A DNA stretch of 30,697 bases from JBCCFW01 sp039029535 (lineage in GTDB: Bacteria > Acidobacteriota > JBCCFW01): positions 1-30,697 of the forward strand of contig JBCCFW010000088.1 of assembly GCA_039029535.1 (NCBI GenBank). The letters run 5' to 3'. The notes beneath the pieces are model-generated. The model did not search any database. It was not told the origin of the DNA and saw nothing but the letters and a program-made list of their open reading frames with translations. The first letter of the stretch is position 1, and every line of letters begins with the position of its first letter. The position numbers and the translations under genes are program-made. Positions 21,653 through 29,220 of this stretch are shown here, piece by piece.

Positions 21653-23187
21653 CAGCGTCGCTCCTTCAGGCTGCGACGGCCTCCCTCTGCCCAAGGCGAG
21701 AGCGTGGGCGCCGGTCGCAGGGCGTGACGTCGTGCGTGCAGGAGCTCATCGAGGGCGGCGACCGACACCGCCAGGGGCAGGTCGTCCTCGGGAAGGTCGG
21801 TGAGGGAGCCGAGGCCGTCCTTCAACGCGCGGTCGACGTGGTTGACGTGGACCGACCCCTCGTGGAACTCGGGGAGATCGAGCAGGTGAAGGTGGAACGG
21901 GATCGAGGTGCGCAGGCCCGAGATGACGAACTCGGAGAGCGCGCGCTTCATCCGCTCGATCGCCGCGGGCCGGTCCGGACCCCAGGTCAGGAGCTTGGCG
22001 ATCATGGGGTCGTAGTGGATGCTGATCTCGTCGCCTTCCTGGACGCCCGAGTCACAGCGCACGCCGGGACCGTCCGGCGGCTGATACTCGACCAGCGTGC
22101 CCGGTGACGGCGCGAAGTTCATCTCGGGATCCTCGGCGTAGATCCGGCATTCCAGGGCGTGACCCTGCAAGGTGAGATCTTCCTGCTTCATCGGCAGCGG
22201 CTCACCGGCCGCCACCGCGAGCTGCCAGAGGACGAGGTCGGTGCCGGTCACGAGCTCTGTCACCGGGTGCTCCACCTGCAGCCGGGTGTTCATCTCGAGG
22301 AAGTAGAACTTCGACATCCCGTTCTCGTCGCGGTCGTGCGGGTCGACGAGGAACTCGACGGTGCCTGCACCGACGTAGTCGACCGCGTCGGCCGCAGCGA
22401 CCGCCACCTGGCCCATCGCCTCGCGCAGGCGCGCGTCGACGACGGGAGACGGAGCTTCCTCCACCAGCTTCTGATGACGACGCTGGGTGGAGCAGTCCCG
22501 CTCACCGAGGTGGATGCTCTTGCCGTCGGGCCCACCGAAGACCTGGACCTCGACGTGATGCGGGCGCTCGAGGAACTTCTCGAGCGCCATCGTGTCGTTG
22601 CCGAAGGCGGAAGCTGCCTCGCTCCGCGCCATGGCCAGAGCCGACGGCAGCTCCTCGGCCGAGTCGACCCGACGCATGCCCTTGCCGCCGCCACCGGCGA
22701 CTGCCTTGATCATGACCGGGTAGCCGATGCGCTCGGCTCGAGCCGCCGCTTCCTCGTCGGTGATCTCACCCACCCCCGGCACCACCGGCACGCCGGCCTC
22801 GATCATCCGCGCGCGGGCCGTGCCCTTGTCGCCCATGGCCTCGATGGCGTCGGGCGGTGGGCCGACCCAGGTGAGACCGGCGGCCATGACCTCACGAGCG
22901 AACTCCGCGTTCTCGGAGAGGAAGCCGTAGCCGGGATGGATCGAGTCCGCCTCGGTCGCGCGGGCCGCGTCGAGGATGGCGTCGGTGCGCAGGTAGGACT
23001 CGGCCGAGGGCGCCGGGCCCAGGCGGACGGCGGCGTCGGCCATCCGCACGTGCCGTGCGAGACGGTCGGCGTCGGAGAAGACCGCCACCGGTGAGACGCC
23101 GAGATCACGACAGCCGCGCAGGACGCGGACGGCGATCTCGCCACGGTTGGCGATGAGGAGCCGACGGAGGGGCTTGCTGGTGCTCAC
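21652..23187 (-). CDS. biotin carboxylase subunit of an acyl-CoA carboxylase
   Basis: 511 residues. It carboxylates biotin using ATP and bicarbonate. An N-terminal domain begins LLIANRGEIAVRVLRGCRDLG; the ATP-grasp domain has the glycine loop VAGGGGKGMR (163-172), HLGERDCSTQRRHQKLVEE, and the catalytic EMNTRLQVEHPVTE (298-311). The C-terminal domain includes ALECRIYAEDPEMNFAPSPG and YDPMIAKLLTWG. The protein ends about 60 residues beyond the usual AccC length, with the part (HVNHVDRALKDGL) that leads into the biotin-domain region in fused alpha chains. The start is a GTG with a weak ribosome-binding site, 17 bases after purM. It acts with the biotin carrier gene directly downstream and the carboxyltransferase upstream of purM. 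Confidence 0.93.
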   Translation of the reverse strand: MSTSKPLRRLLIANRGEIAVRVLRGCRDLGVSPVAVFSDADRLARHVRMADAAVRLGPAPSAESYLRTDAILDAARATEADSIHPGYGFLSENAEFAREVMAAGLTWVGPPPDAIEAMGDKGTARARMIEAGVPVVPGVGEITDEEAAARAERIGYPVMIKAVAGGGGKGMRRVDSAEELPSALAMARSEAASAFGNDTMALEKFLERPHHVEVQVFGGPDGKSIHLGERDCSTQRRHQKLVEEAPSPVVDARLREAMGQVAVAAADAVDYVGAGTVEFLVDPHDRDENGMSKFYFLEMNTRLQVEHPVTELVTGTDLVLWQLAVAAGEPLPMKQEDLTLQGHALECRIYAEDPEMNFAPSPGTLVEYQPPDGPGVRCDSGVQEGDEISIHYDPMIAKLLTWGPDRPAAIERMKRALSEFVISGLRTSIPFHLHLLDLPEFHEGSVHVNHVDRALKDGLGSLTDLPEDDLPLAVSVAALDELLHARRHALRPAPTLSPWAEGGRRSLKERR

Positions 23188-23204
23188 GAAGCGCTCGCGT
23201 GTAT

Positions 23205-24359
23205 TCAGCGGACGAAGGGGCCGGCCAAGGTGTCGGTCTCGACGAAGTGACCGTCGCGCGACTCGAGGTGCGGACCCTCGCCTCGCTCGATGACCACGCG
23301 CTCCTCCTCGTCGGCGACGATGCGACCGATGTCCCAGCTCTCCTTACCCTCGGCACGGGCGGCCTCACGCACGGTCTCGACGTCGGCCTCGGGCACGACG
23401 ACCACGAAGCCCACGCCCATGTTGAAGACCTCGTGCATCTCGGCCGCGCTCACGTTGCCGCCCGAGGCGATGGTCGCGAACACCGGCGGCGGTGCGGGCA
23501 GGGCGTCGAGGTGGAAGCCGATCCCGTTGGCCGCCACGCGGGTGAGGTTGAGGAAGCCGCCGCCGGTGACGTGAACGAAGGCCTTCACGTCGGCCGGACC
23601 GGTCATCATGGCCTTGGCTTCCTTGACGTACATCGCCGTGGGCTCGAGCAGCTCGTCGGCCACCGAGCGACCGCAGCCGGGCATCTCGTCGTCGACGGAC
23701 AGACCCAGGTCGCCGAAGACGACGCGGCGCGCCAGCGAGAAGCCGTTGGAGTGGAGCCCCGTCGACGCGACGCCGACCACCCGGTCGCCGGGAGCGACAC
23801 GCGAGCCGTCGATGGCCTTGCCGGACTCGAGGATGCCGACGCAGCTCCCGACCAGGTCGTAGCCCGAGCCGGGCTCGACGCCCTTGATCATCTCCTTGAG
23901 CTGGGCGAGCTCGCCGCCGGGGATGGAGATCTCCGCCCGCCGGGCGCCCTCGGCCAGGCCCTTGCCGATGGCTTCGAGCTGCTGAGTGTCGAGGGTCTCC
24001 ACCGCCAGGTAGTCGACCATCGAGATGGGGTCGGCGCCGATGCAGATGAGGTCGTTGGCGTTCATCGCGACGCAGTCGATGCCGACCGTGTCGTGACGAC
24101 CGGCCATCTCGGCCACGAGGATCTTCGTTCCGACGCCGTCGGTGGCGATCGCGATGGCCACCGGCAGCCCGGGGATCTCGAGCACGGAGGCGTAGTGACC
24201 GAGGTCGACCGCCACGCGCGCTCGCGGGTGGTTGTCGAAGCTCGGGCGGAGCTGGGCGATGAGGGCGGACAGGCCGGTCGCGTCCTGGTCGACCCCGGTG
24301 TCGGCGTACTGGCTCTTCACGGTGGCGGTCTCCGTCATGGTCGTGTCGTCCCGAGTCAT
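23205..24359 (-). CDS. purM: phosphoribosylformylglycinamidine cyclo-ligase (AIR synthetase)
   Basis: 384 residues. It makes AIR from FGAM with ATP, the fifth step of purine synthesis. Family motifs are YADTGVDQDATG near the start, ATDGVGTKILVA, the segment AMNANDLICIGADPISMVDY, GSGYDLVGSCVGI, STGLHSNGFSLAR and HVTGGGFLNLTR. It is somewhat longer than the usual 340-350 residues. The ATG at 24357-24359 is 4 bases after the carboxyltransferase stop; an ATG 21 bases later is an equally plausible start and closer to the family N-terminus. It sits between two acyl-CoA carboxylase genes, with no other purine gene in the window. Confidence 0.93.
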   Translation of the reverse strand: MTRDDTTMTETATVKSQYADTGVDQDATGLSALIAQLRPSFDNHPRARVAVDLGHYASVLEIPGLPVAIAIATDGVGTKILVAEMAGRHDTVGIDCVAMNANDLICIGADPISMVDYLAVETLDTQQLEAIGKGLAEGARRAEISIPGGELAQLKEMIKGVEPGSGYDLVGSCVGILESGKAIDGSRVAPGDRVVGVASTGLHSNGFSLARRVVFGDLGLSVDDEMPGCGRSVADELLEPTAMYVKEAKAMMTGPADVKAFVHVTGGGFLNLTRVAANGIGFHLDALPAPPPVFATIASGGNVSAAEMHEVFNMGVGFVVVVPEADVETVREAARAEGKESWDIGRIVADEEERVVIERGEGPHLESRDGHFVETDTLAGPFVR

Positions 24360-24363
24360 CTGA

Positions 24364-25917
24364 TCAGAGAGGGATGTTGCCGTGCTTCTTGGGGGGCATG
24401 GTGTCGCGCTTCGTGCTCAGCATCTCGAGGTTGAGGATGAGCTTGCGTCGCGTGTCGCGCGGCACGATGACCTCGTCGACGTAGCCGCGCTCGGCCGCCA
24501 CGTAGGGGTTGGCGAACTTCTCGCGGTAGTCGTCGACGAGCTGAGTGCGCTCGCTCTCGGCGTCCTCCGCATCGGCCAAGCGACGGCGGTGGATGATGTT
24601 GACCGCTCCCTCCGGACCCATGACCGCGATCTCCGCGGTGGGCCAGGCGAGGTTGAGGTCGGTGCGCAGGTGCTTGGAGGCCATGACGCAGTAGGCGCCG
24701 CCGTAGGCCTTGCGGGTGATGACGGTGAGCTTGGGCACCGTCGCCTCGGCGAAGGCGTAGAGCAGCTTCGCGCCGTGCTTGATGATGCCGCCGTGCTCCT
24801 GGCCCACGCCGGGCAAGAAGCCAGGGACGTCCTCGAAGACGATGAGCGGCACGTTGAAGCAGTCGCAGGTGCGGACGAAGCGAGCGCCCTTGAGCGAGGC
24901 CTCGATGTCGAGACAGCCGGCCAGGGCCGCCGGCTGGTTGGCGACGATGCCGACGCTGCGTCCGCCCAGGCGCGCGAAGCCGACCACGAGGTTGCGACCG
25001 TGGTCGGGCTGGATCTCGAGGAACTCGCCGTCGTCGACGATGGCGGTGATGGCGTCCTTGATCTCGTAGGGCTGGTTGGGATCGGCGGGGACCAGCTTGT
25101 CGAGCGAGGCGTCCGCGCGCTCGGGGTCGTCCTCGGTCGCGCGGATCGGCGGATCTTCGTGGTTGTTGCTCGGCAGGTACGAGAGAAGCTGCCGAAGCTG
25201 ACCGAGACAGGCCCGGTCGTCGGGGGAGGTGAGGTGCGCCACGCCGGACTTCGCCGAGTGCGTGGAGGCTCCGCCGAGCTCCTCCTTCGTGACCTCTTCA
25301 TGGGTGACGGTCTTGATGACCTCCGGCCCGGTCACGAACATGTAGGAGCTGCCCTCGACCATGACCACGAAGTCGGTGATGGCCGGGGAGTACACGGCAC
25401 CTCCCGCGCACGGACCCATGATCGCCGAGAGCTGCGGCACCACGCCCGAGGTCATGGTGTTGCGCAAGAAGATGTCGGCGTAACCCGCCAGGGAGACCAC
25501 GCCCTCCTGGATGCGCGCTCCGCCGGAGTCGTTGAGCCCGATGATCGGGGCCCCCACCTTCACCGCCAGGTCCATGACCTTGCAGATCTTGGCGGCGTAG
25601 GTCTCTGACAGGGAGCCCCCGAACACCGTGAAGTCCTGGGCGAAGACGAAGACCCGACGGCCTTCGATGAGACCGTGACCGGTGATCACGCCGTCGCCGG
25701 GGATCTCCTGTCCTTCGAGATCCCGACAACGATGGACGACGTGTCGGTCGAACTCCTCGAAGCTCCCCGGATCGAGGAGCAGGTCGAGACGTTCGCGAGC
25801 CGTGAGCTTGCCCTGCGAGTGCTGGCGTTCGATCCGCTGGGGACCGCCGCCGGCCAGCGCCTGCTCGCGACGACGCTGGAGCTCCTCGAGGGGATCCGGG
25901 GAGGGCTTCGTGGACAC
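24364..25917 (-). CDS. acyl-CoA carboxylase carboxyltransferase (beta) subunit, propionyl-CoA carboxylase-like
   Basis: 517 residues, the length of PccB/AccD5-type subunits rather than the shorter split E. coli AccA/AccD. It moves carboxyl from carboxybiotin to an acyl-CoA. Both crotonase-fold halves are present: oxyanion-hole stretches LNDSGGARIQEGV (128-140) and TRKAYGGAYCVMASKHL (401-417), plus EDVPGFLPGVGQEHGGIIKHGAKLLYA. The C-terminus MPPKKHGNIPL is typical of propionyl/methylmalonyl-CoA enzymes. The position that tunes acyl specificity in actinobacterial enzymes (in GGAY-x-VM) is Cys410 here, as I recall for mycobacterial AccD5; this favours a short-chain acyl substrate but does not settle it. 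GTG start with CGGAG 5 nt upstream. It lies 57 bases after the transaldolase gene. Confidence 0.93.
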   Translation of the reverse strand: MSTKPSPDPLEELQRRREQALAGGGPQRIERQHSQGKLTARERLDLLLDPGSFEEFDRHVVHRCRDLEGQEIPGDGVITGHGLIEGRRVFVFAQDFTVFGGSLSETYAAKICKVMDLAVKVGAPIIGLNDSGGARIQEGVVSLAGYADIFLRNTMTSGVVPQLSAIMGPCAGGAVYSPAITDFVVMVEGSSYMFVTGPEVIKTVTHEEVTKEELGGASTHSAKSGVAHLTSPDDRACLGQLRQLLSYLPSNNHEDPPIRATEDDPERADASLDKLVPADPNQPYEIKDAITAIVDDGEFLEIQPDHGRNLVVGFARLGGRSVGIVANQPAALAGCLDIEASLKGARFVRTCDCFNVPLIVFEDVPGFLPGVGQEHGGIIKHGAKLLYAFAEATVPKLTVITRKAYGGAYCVMASKHLRTDLNLAWPTAEIAVMGPEGAVNIIHRRRLADAEDAESERTQLVDDYREKFANPYVAAERGYVDEVIVPRDTRRKLILNLEMLSTKRDTMPPKKHGNIPL

Positions 25918-25974
25918 GTGGACTCCGACGATCGATGAGGGACGAACGGATGCACCGGGCGACCGGCGAGTCGA

Positions 25975-26619
25975 TTACTGGGGGACGTTCTCCCAGTCCT
26001 TGAGGAACTTGGCGAGACCGCTGTCGGTCAGCGGGTGCTTGACGAGCTGCCAGAACACCTTGGCCGGGACGGTGGCGACGTCGGCACCGACCAGCGCAGC
26101 CTGCTCGACGTGCAGGGAGTGCCGGATCGAGGCGGCGAGGATCTCGGTCTCGTACCCGTAGTTGGTGTAGACCTCCTTGATCTCGCCGATGAGGCCCATC
26201 CCGTCGTGGCCGATGTCGTCGAGACGACCGATGAACGGCGAGATGTAGGCGGCCCCGGCCTTGGCAGCGAGCAGCGCCTGATTGGTCGAGAAGCAGAGGG
26301 TGACGTTGACCTTCGCGCCCTGGTCGGACAGCGCCTTCGTCGCCTTCAGGCCGTCGACGGTGAGCGGGCACTTGATGACGACCTGGTCGCCCTTCTTGAG
26401 CAACTCCTCGGCCTCGGCGAGCATGCCCTTGGTGTCGGTGGAGACCACCTCGAGGCTCACCGGGCCCTTGACGACGTCGAGGATCTCCTTGATGACCTCG
26501 TCGAAGGACTGCCCGGTCTTGGCGACCAGGGACGGGTTCGTCGTGACCCCGTCGAGCAGGCCCATCGAGTGGGCTTCCTTGATCTCGCCGATGTCAGCCG
26601 TGTCCAGGAAGAACTTCAT
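25975..26619 (-). CDS. tal: transaldolase (small TalC/MipB-type)
   Basis: 214 residues, the compact form of transaldolase, starting MKFFLDTADIGEIKEA. Lys83 in VVIKCPLTVDG is the Schiff-base residue. Glu57 (VSLEVVST) and Phe129 (ISPFIGRLDD) are at the positions that separate transaldolases (Glu, Phe) from the closely related fructose-6-phosphate aldolase (Gln, Tyr), so transaldolase of the pentose phosphate pathway is the better call. GAGGAG about 7 nt before the ATG lies at the end of gyrA, whose stop is only 3 bases upstream. Translation is therefore probably linked to that of gyrA. Confidence 0.94.
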   Translation of the reverse strand: MKFFLDTADIGEIKEAHSMGLLDGVTTNPSLVAKTGQSFDEVIKEILDVVKGPVSLEVVSTDTKGMLAEAEELLKKGDQVVIKCPLTVDGLKATKALSDQGAKVNVTLCFSTNQALLAAKAGAAYISPFIGRLDDIGHDGMGLIGEIKEVYTNYGYETEILAASIRHSLHVEQAALVGADVATVPAKVFWQLVKHPLTDSGLAKFLKDWENVPQ

Positions 26620-26622
26620 GAC

Positions 26623-29145
26623 TCACTCCTCGTCCGATTCAGTCGATTCAGGCTTGTTGTCGGAATCGGGGCCGGTCTCGTCCGGACCCTGCTCTTCGTC
26701 TTCGGTTTCGTCTCTCTCGTCGATGAGAGCCATCCCGGCGATGCGATCGCCGCCGTCCACGGTGAGCGTTCGCACGCCCTGAGCCGCGCGGCCAGTCTCG
26801 CGGATCTCGTCGACCTCGGCTCTCAGGACCTTGCCCTGCTCGCTCATGACCACGAGCTGCTGACCGGGGATGACGAACTTCACGCCCGCCACCAGGCCGG
26901 TCTTGTCGGTGACGTTGAAGTTGCGGATGCCCGAGCCGCCGCGGTTCTGGACCCGGTACTCGGCCACCGCCGTTCGCTTGCCGTAGCCCTGCTCGGAGAG
27001 CGTGAGGACCATGCCCTCTTCACCCTCGAAGCAGGTCATGTCCACGAGCTCGTCGTCTGCCTTGAGGCGGATGCCGATGACGCCCCGGGCCGTGCGACCC
27101 ATGGCCCGAGCGTTCTCCTCCTCGAAGCGCACCGACTGACCCTGGCGAGTGGCCATGATGACGTGGGCGTTGCCCTCGGTCAGCCGGACGCCGATGAGCT
27201 CGTCGTCTTCCATGATGGCGGTGGCGATGATGCCGCCCTGGCGGATGTTGGCGAGGGCGTTGAGGGCCATCCGCTTCACGTAGCCCCGCTTGGTGGCGAA
27301 GATGAGGAAGCGGCCGTCCTCCTTGAGCCAGTCGCGTCGCACCGCCTGCATGGACTTGAGCTTGTCGTCGCTCGGCAGCATGAGCAGGTTGGCGATGTTC
27401 TGGCCCTTGGCGGCGATGCCGACCTGCGGGATGTCCCAGACCGGCAGCGCGTGGACCTTGCCCTGCTCGGTGAAGACCAGCAGCGAGTCATGGGCGGTGG
27501 CGACGAAGACGTGCTCGACGAAGTCCTCGTCGCGGGTGGTCATCCCCGTGCGGCCCTTGCCGCCGCGCTTCTGCGCCCGGTACTCGGTCAGCGGGCTGCG
27601 CTTGATGTAGCCGCGATGCGAGACGGTGATGACCATCTCTTCGTCGGCGATGAGCTCGGCCTTGTCGAACTCGGACTCGTCGGGTCGGATCTCCGTGCGT
27701 CGCGTGTCGCCGTGCTCCTCGAGGAGCTGCTTCGACTCGTCGATGACGATCTGATCGACGAGCTTCGGGTTGGCGAGGATCTCCTCGAGCTTGGCGACGA
27801 GCCGGAGGACCTCTTCGTACTCCTCGACGATCTTGTCGCGCTCGAGCGAGGTCAGCTTCTGCAGGCGCATGTCGAGCACGGCCTGGGCCTGGACGTCGCT
27901 GAGCTTGAACTTGAGCCGCAGGCCTTCCTTGGCCGCCTGCGGGCTGTCGCTGGAGCGGATGAGCTTGATCACCTCGTCGAGATGATCGAGGGCGATCTTG
28001 AGCCCTTCCAGGATGTGGGCGCGCTTCTCGGCCTCGGCGAGCTCGAAGCGGGTGCGTCGGGTGACGACGTCACGGCGGAACTCGATGAAGTGGCGGATGC
28101 AGTCGAGGAGGTTCAGCGTGCGCGGCTGACCGTCGACGATGGCCACCATGTTCACGCCGAAGCTGGTCTGGAGGCTGGTGTGCTTGAAGAGGTTGTTGAG
28201 GACGACCTGGGCGACCTCGTTCTTCTTGATCTCGATGACGATCCGCATGCCGTCGCGGTCGGACTCGTCGCGGAGATCCGAGATGCCCGTCATCTTCTTG
28301 TCGCGAACCAGCTCGGCGATCTTCTCGACCAGCGCCGCCTTGTTCACCTGATAGGGCAGCTCGCGGACGATGATGGCCTGCCTGCCGGTCTTCTCGTTCT
28401 CCTCGATCTCGGTGCGAGCCCGCATGACCACCCGGCCGCGGCCGTTGCGGTAGGCCTCACGGATGCCGGAGACGCCCATGATGAGGCCGGCGGTGGGGAA
28501 GTCGGGGCCCTTCACGACGTCGAGCAGGTCCTCGACCGAGGTCTCCGGGTGCTCGATGCAGCGGATGACCGCCTCGATGACCTCGCCGAGATGGTGGGGC
28601 GGGATGTTGGTCGCCATCCCCACCGCGATGCCCGAGCTGCCGTTGACCAGGAGGTTGGGCAGGCGCGTGGGCAGGACGGTCGGCTCGGTGTCTTGACCGT
28701 CGTAATTGGGGATGAAGTCGACGGTGTCCTTGTCGATGTCGTTGAGGAGCGCCTGCGTGATGCGCTGCATCCGGACTTCGGTGTAGCGCATGGCCGCCGG
28801 CGGGTCGCCGTCCACCGAGCCGAAGTTGCCCTGACCGTCGACGAGCGGGTAGCGCAGGGAGAAGTCCTGCGCCATCCGGACGATGGTGTCGTAGACGGCC
28901 GAGTCACCGTGCGGGTGGTACTTGCCGATGACGTCGCCGACGATGCGGGCCGACTTCTTGTACGGCCGAGCGTGCGTGTTGCTCTGCTCGTTCATCGCGT
29001 GCAGGACACGACGATGCACGGGCTTGAGACCGTCCCGCACGTCGGGGAGGGCGCGGCCGATGATGACCGACATCGAGTAGGCGAGATAGGACTGCTCCAT
29101 CTCGTCTCGAATGCTGGTAGGGAGGACTTCTCCAATGCTGCTCAT
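26623..29145 (-). CDS. gyrA: DNA gyrase subunit A
   Basis: 840 residues. Catalytic Tyr121 lies in AAMRYTEVRM. The quinolone-resistance region GKYHPHGDSAVYDTIVRMAQ has Ser82 and Asp86, matching the wild-type E. coli Ser83/Asp87, so no obvious resistance change is present. The C-terminal pinwheel holds a GyrA box, QKRGGKG (525-531), close to the canonical QRRGGKG; this identifies gyrase rather than topoisomerase IV. The last 30 or so residues are strongly acidic (Asp/Glu-rich, with Pro and Ser), like the regulatory tails of some GyrA proteins. It follows gyrB by 75 bases, and AGGTGA precedes the ATG. Its stop is 3 bases from the transaldolase start. Confidence 0.97.
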   Translation of the reverse strand: MSSIGEVLPTSIRDEMEQSYLAYSMSVIIGRALPDVRDGLKPVHRRVLHAMNEQSNTHARPYKKSARIVGDVIGKYHPHGDSAVYDTIVRMAQDFSLRYPLVDGQGNFGSVDGDPPAAMRYTEVRMQRITQALLNDIDKDTVDFIPNYDGQDTEPTVLPTRLPNLLVNGSSGIAVGMATNIPPHHLGEVIEAVIRCIEHPETSVEDLLDVVKGPDFPTAGLIMGVSGIREAYRNGRGRVVMRARTEIEENEKTGRQAIIVRELPYQVNKAALVEKIAELVRDKKMTGISDLRDESDRDGMRIVIEIKKNEVAQVVLNNLFKHTSLQTSFGVNMVAIVDGQPRTLNLLDCIRHFIEFRRDVVTRRTRFELAEAEKRAHILEGLKIALDHLDEVIKLIRSSDSPQAAKEGLRLKFKLSDVQAQAVLDMRLQKLTSLERDKIVEEYEEVLRLVAKLEEILANPKLVDQIVIDESKQLLEEHGDTRRTEIRPDESEFDKAELIADEEMVITVSHRGYIKRSPLTEYRAQKRGGKGRTGMTTRDEDFVEHVFVATAHDSLLVFTEQGKVHALPVWDIPQVGIAAKGQNIANLLMLPSDDKLKSMQAVRRDWLKEDGRFLIFATKRGYVKRMALNALANIRQGGIIATAIMEDDELIGVRLTEGNAHVIMATRQGQSVRFEEENARAMGRTARGVIGIRLKADDELVDMTCFEGEEGMVLTLSEQGYGKRTAVAEYRVQNRGGSGIRNFNVTDKTGLVAGVKFVIPGQQLVVMSEQGKVLRAEVDEIRETGRAAQGVRTLTVDGGDRIAGMALIDERDETEDEEQGPDETGPDSDNKPESTESDEE

Positions 29146-29220
29146 GCGCTCACCTGATCCCGGACCGAACCTGCTTCACTGCTCCACGCCGTTCACTCTC
29201 ACCCGACCGCGGCGTCGCGA

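Noticed and set aside
25975..26619. Fructose-6-phosphate aldolase instead of transaldolase
   Set aside because: Glu57 and Phe129 are the transaldolase-type residues; the aldolase has Gln and Tyr there.
26035..29157. 1040-codon open frame on the plus strand
   Set aside because: It is antisense to gyrA and tal, both certain genes; long antisense frames are common in GC-rich DNA, and its translation is low-complexity Asp/Leu/Val/Arg without any known fold.
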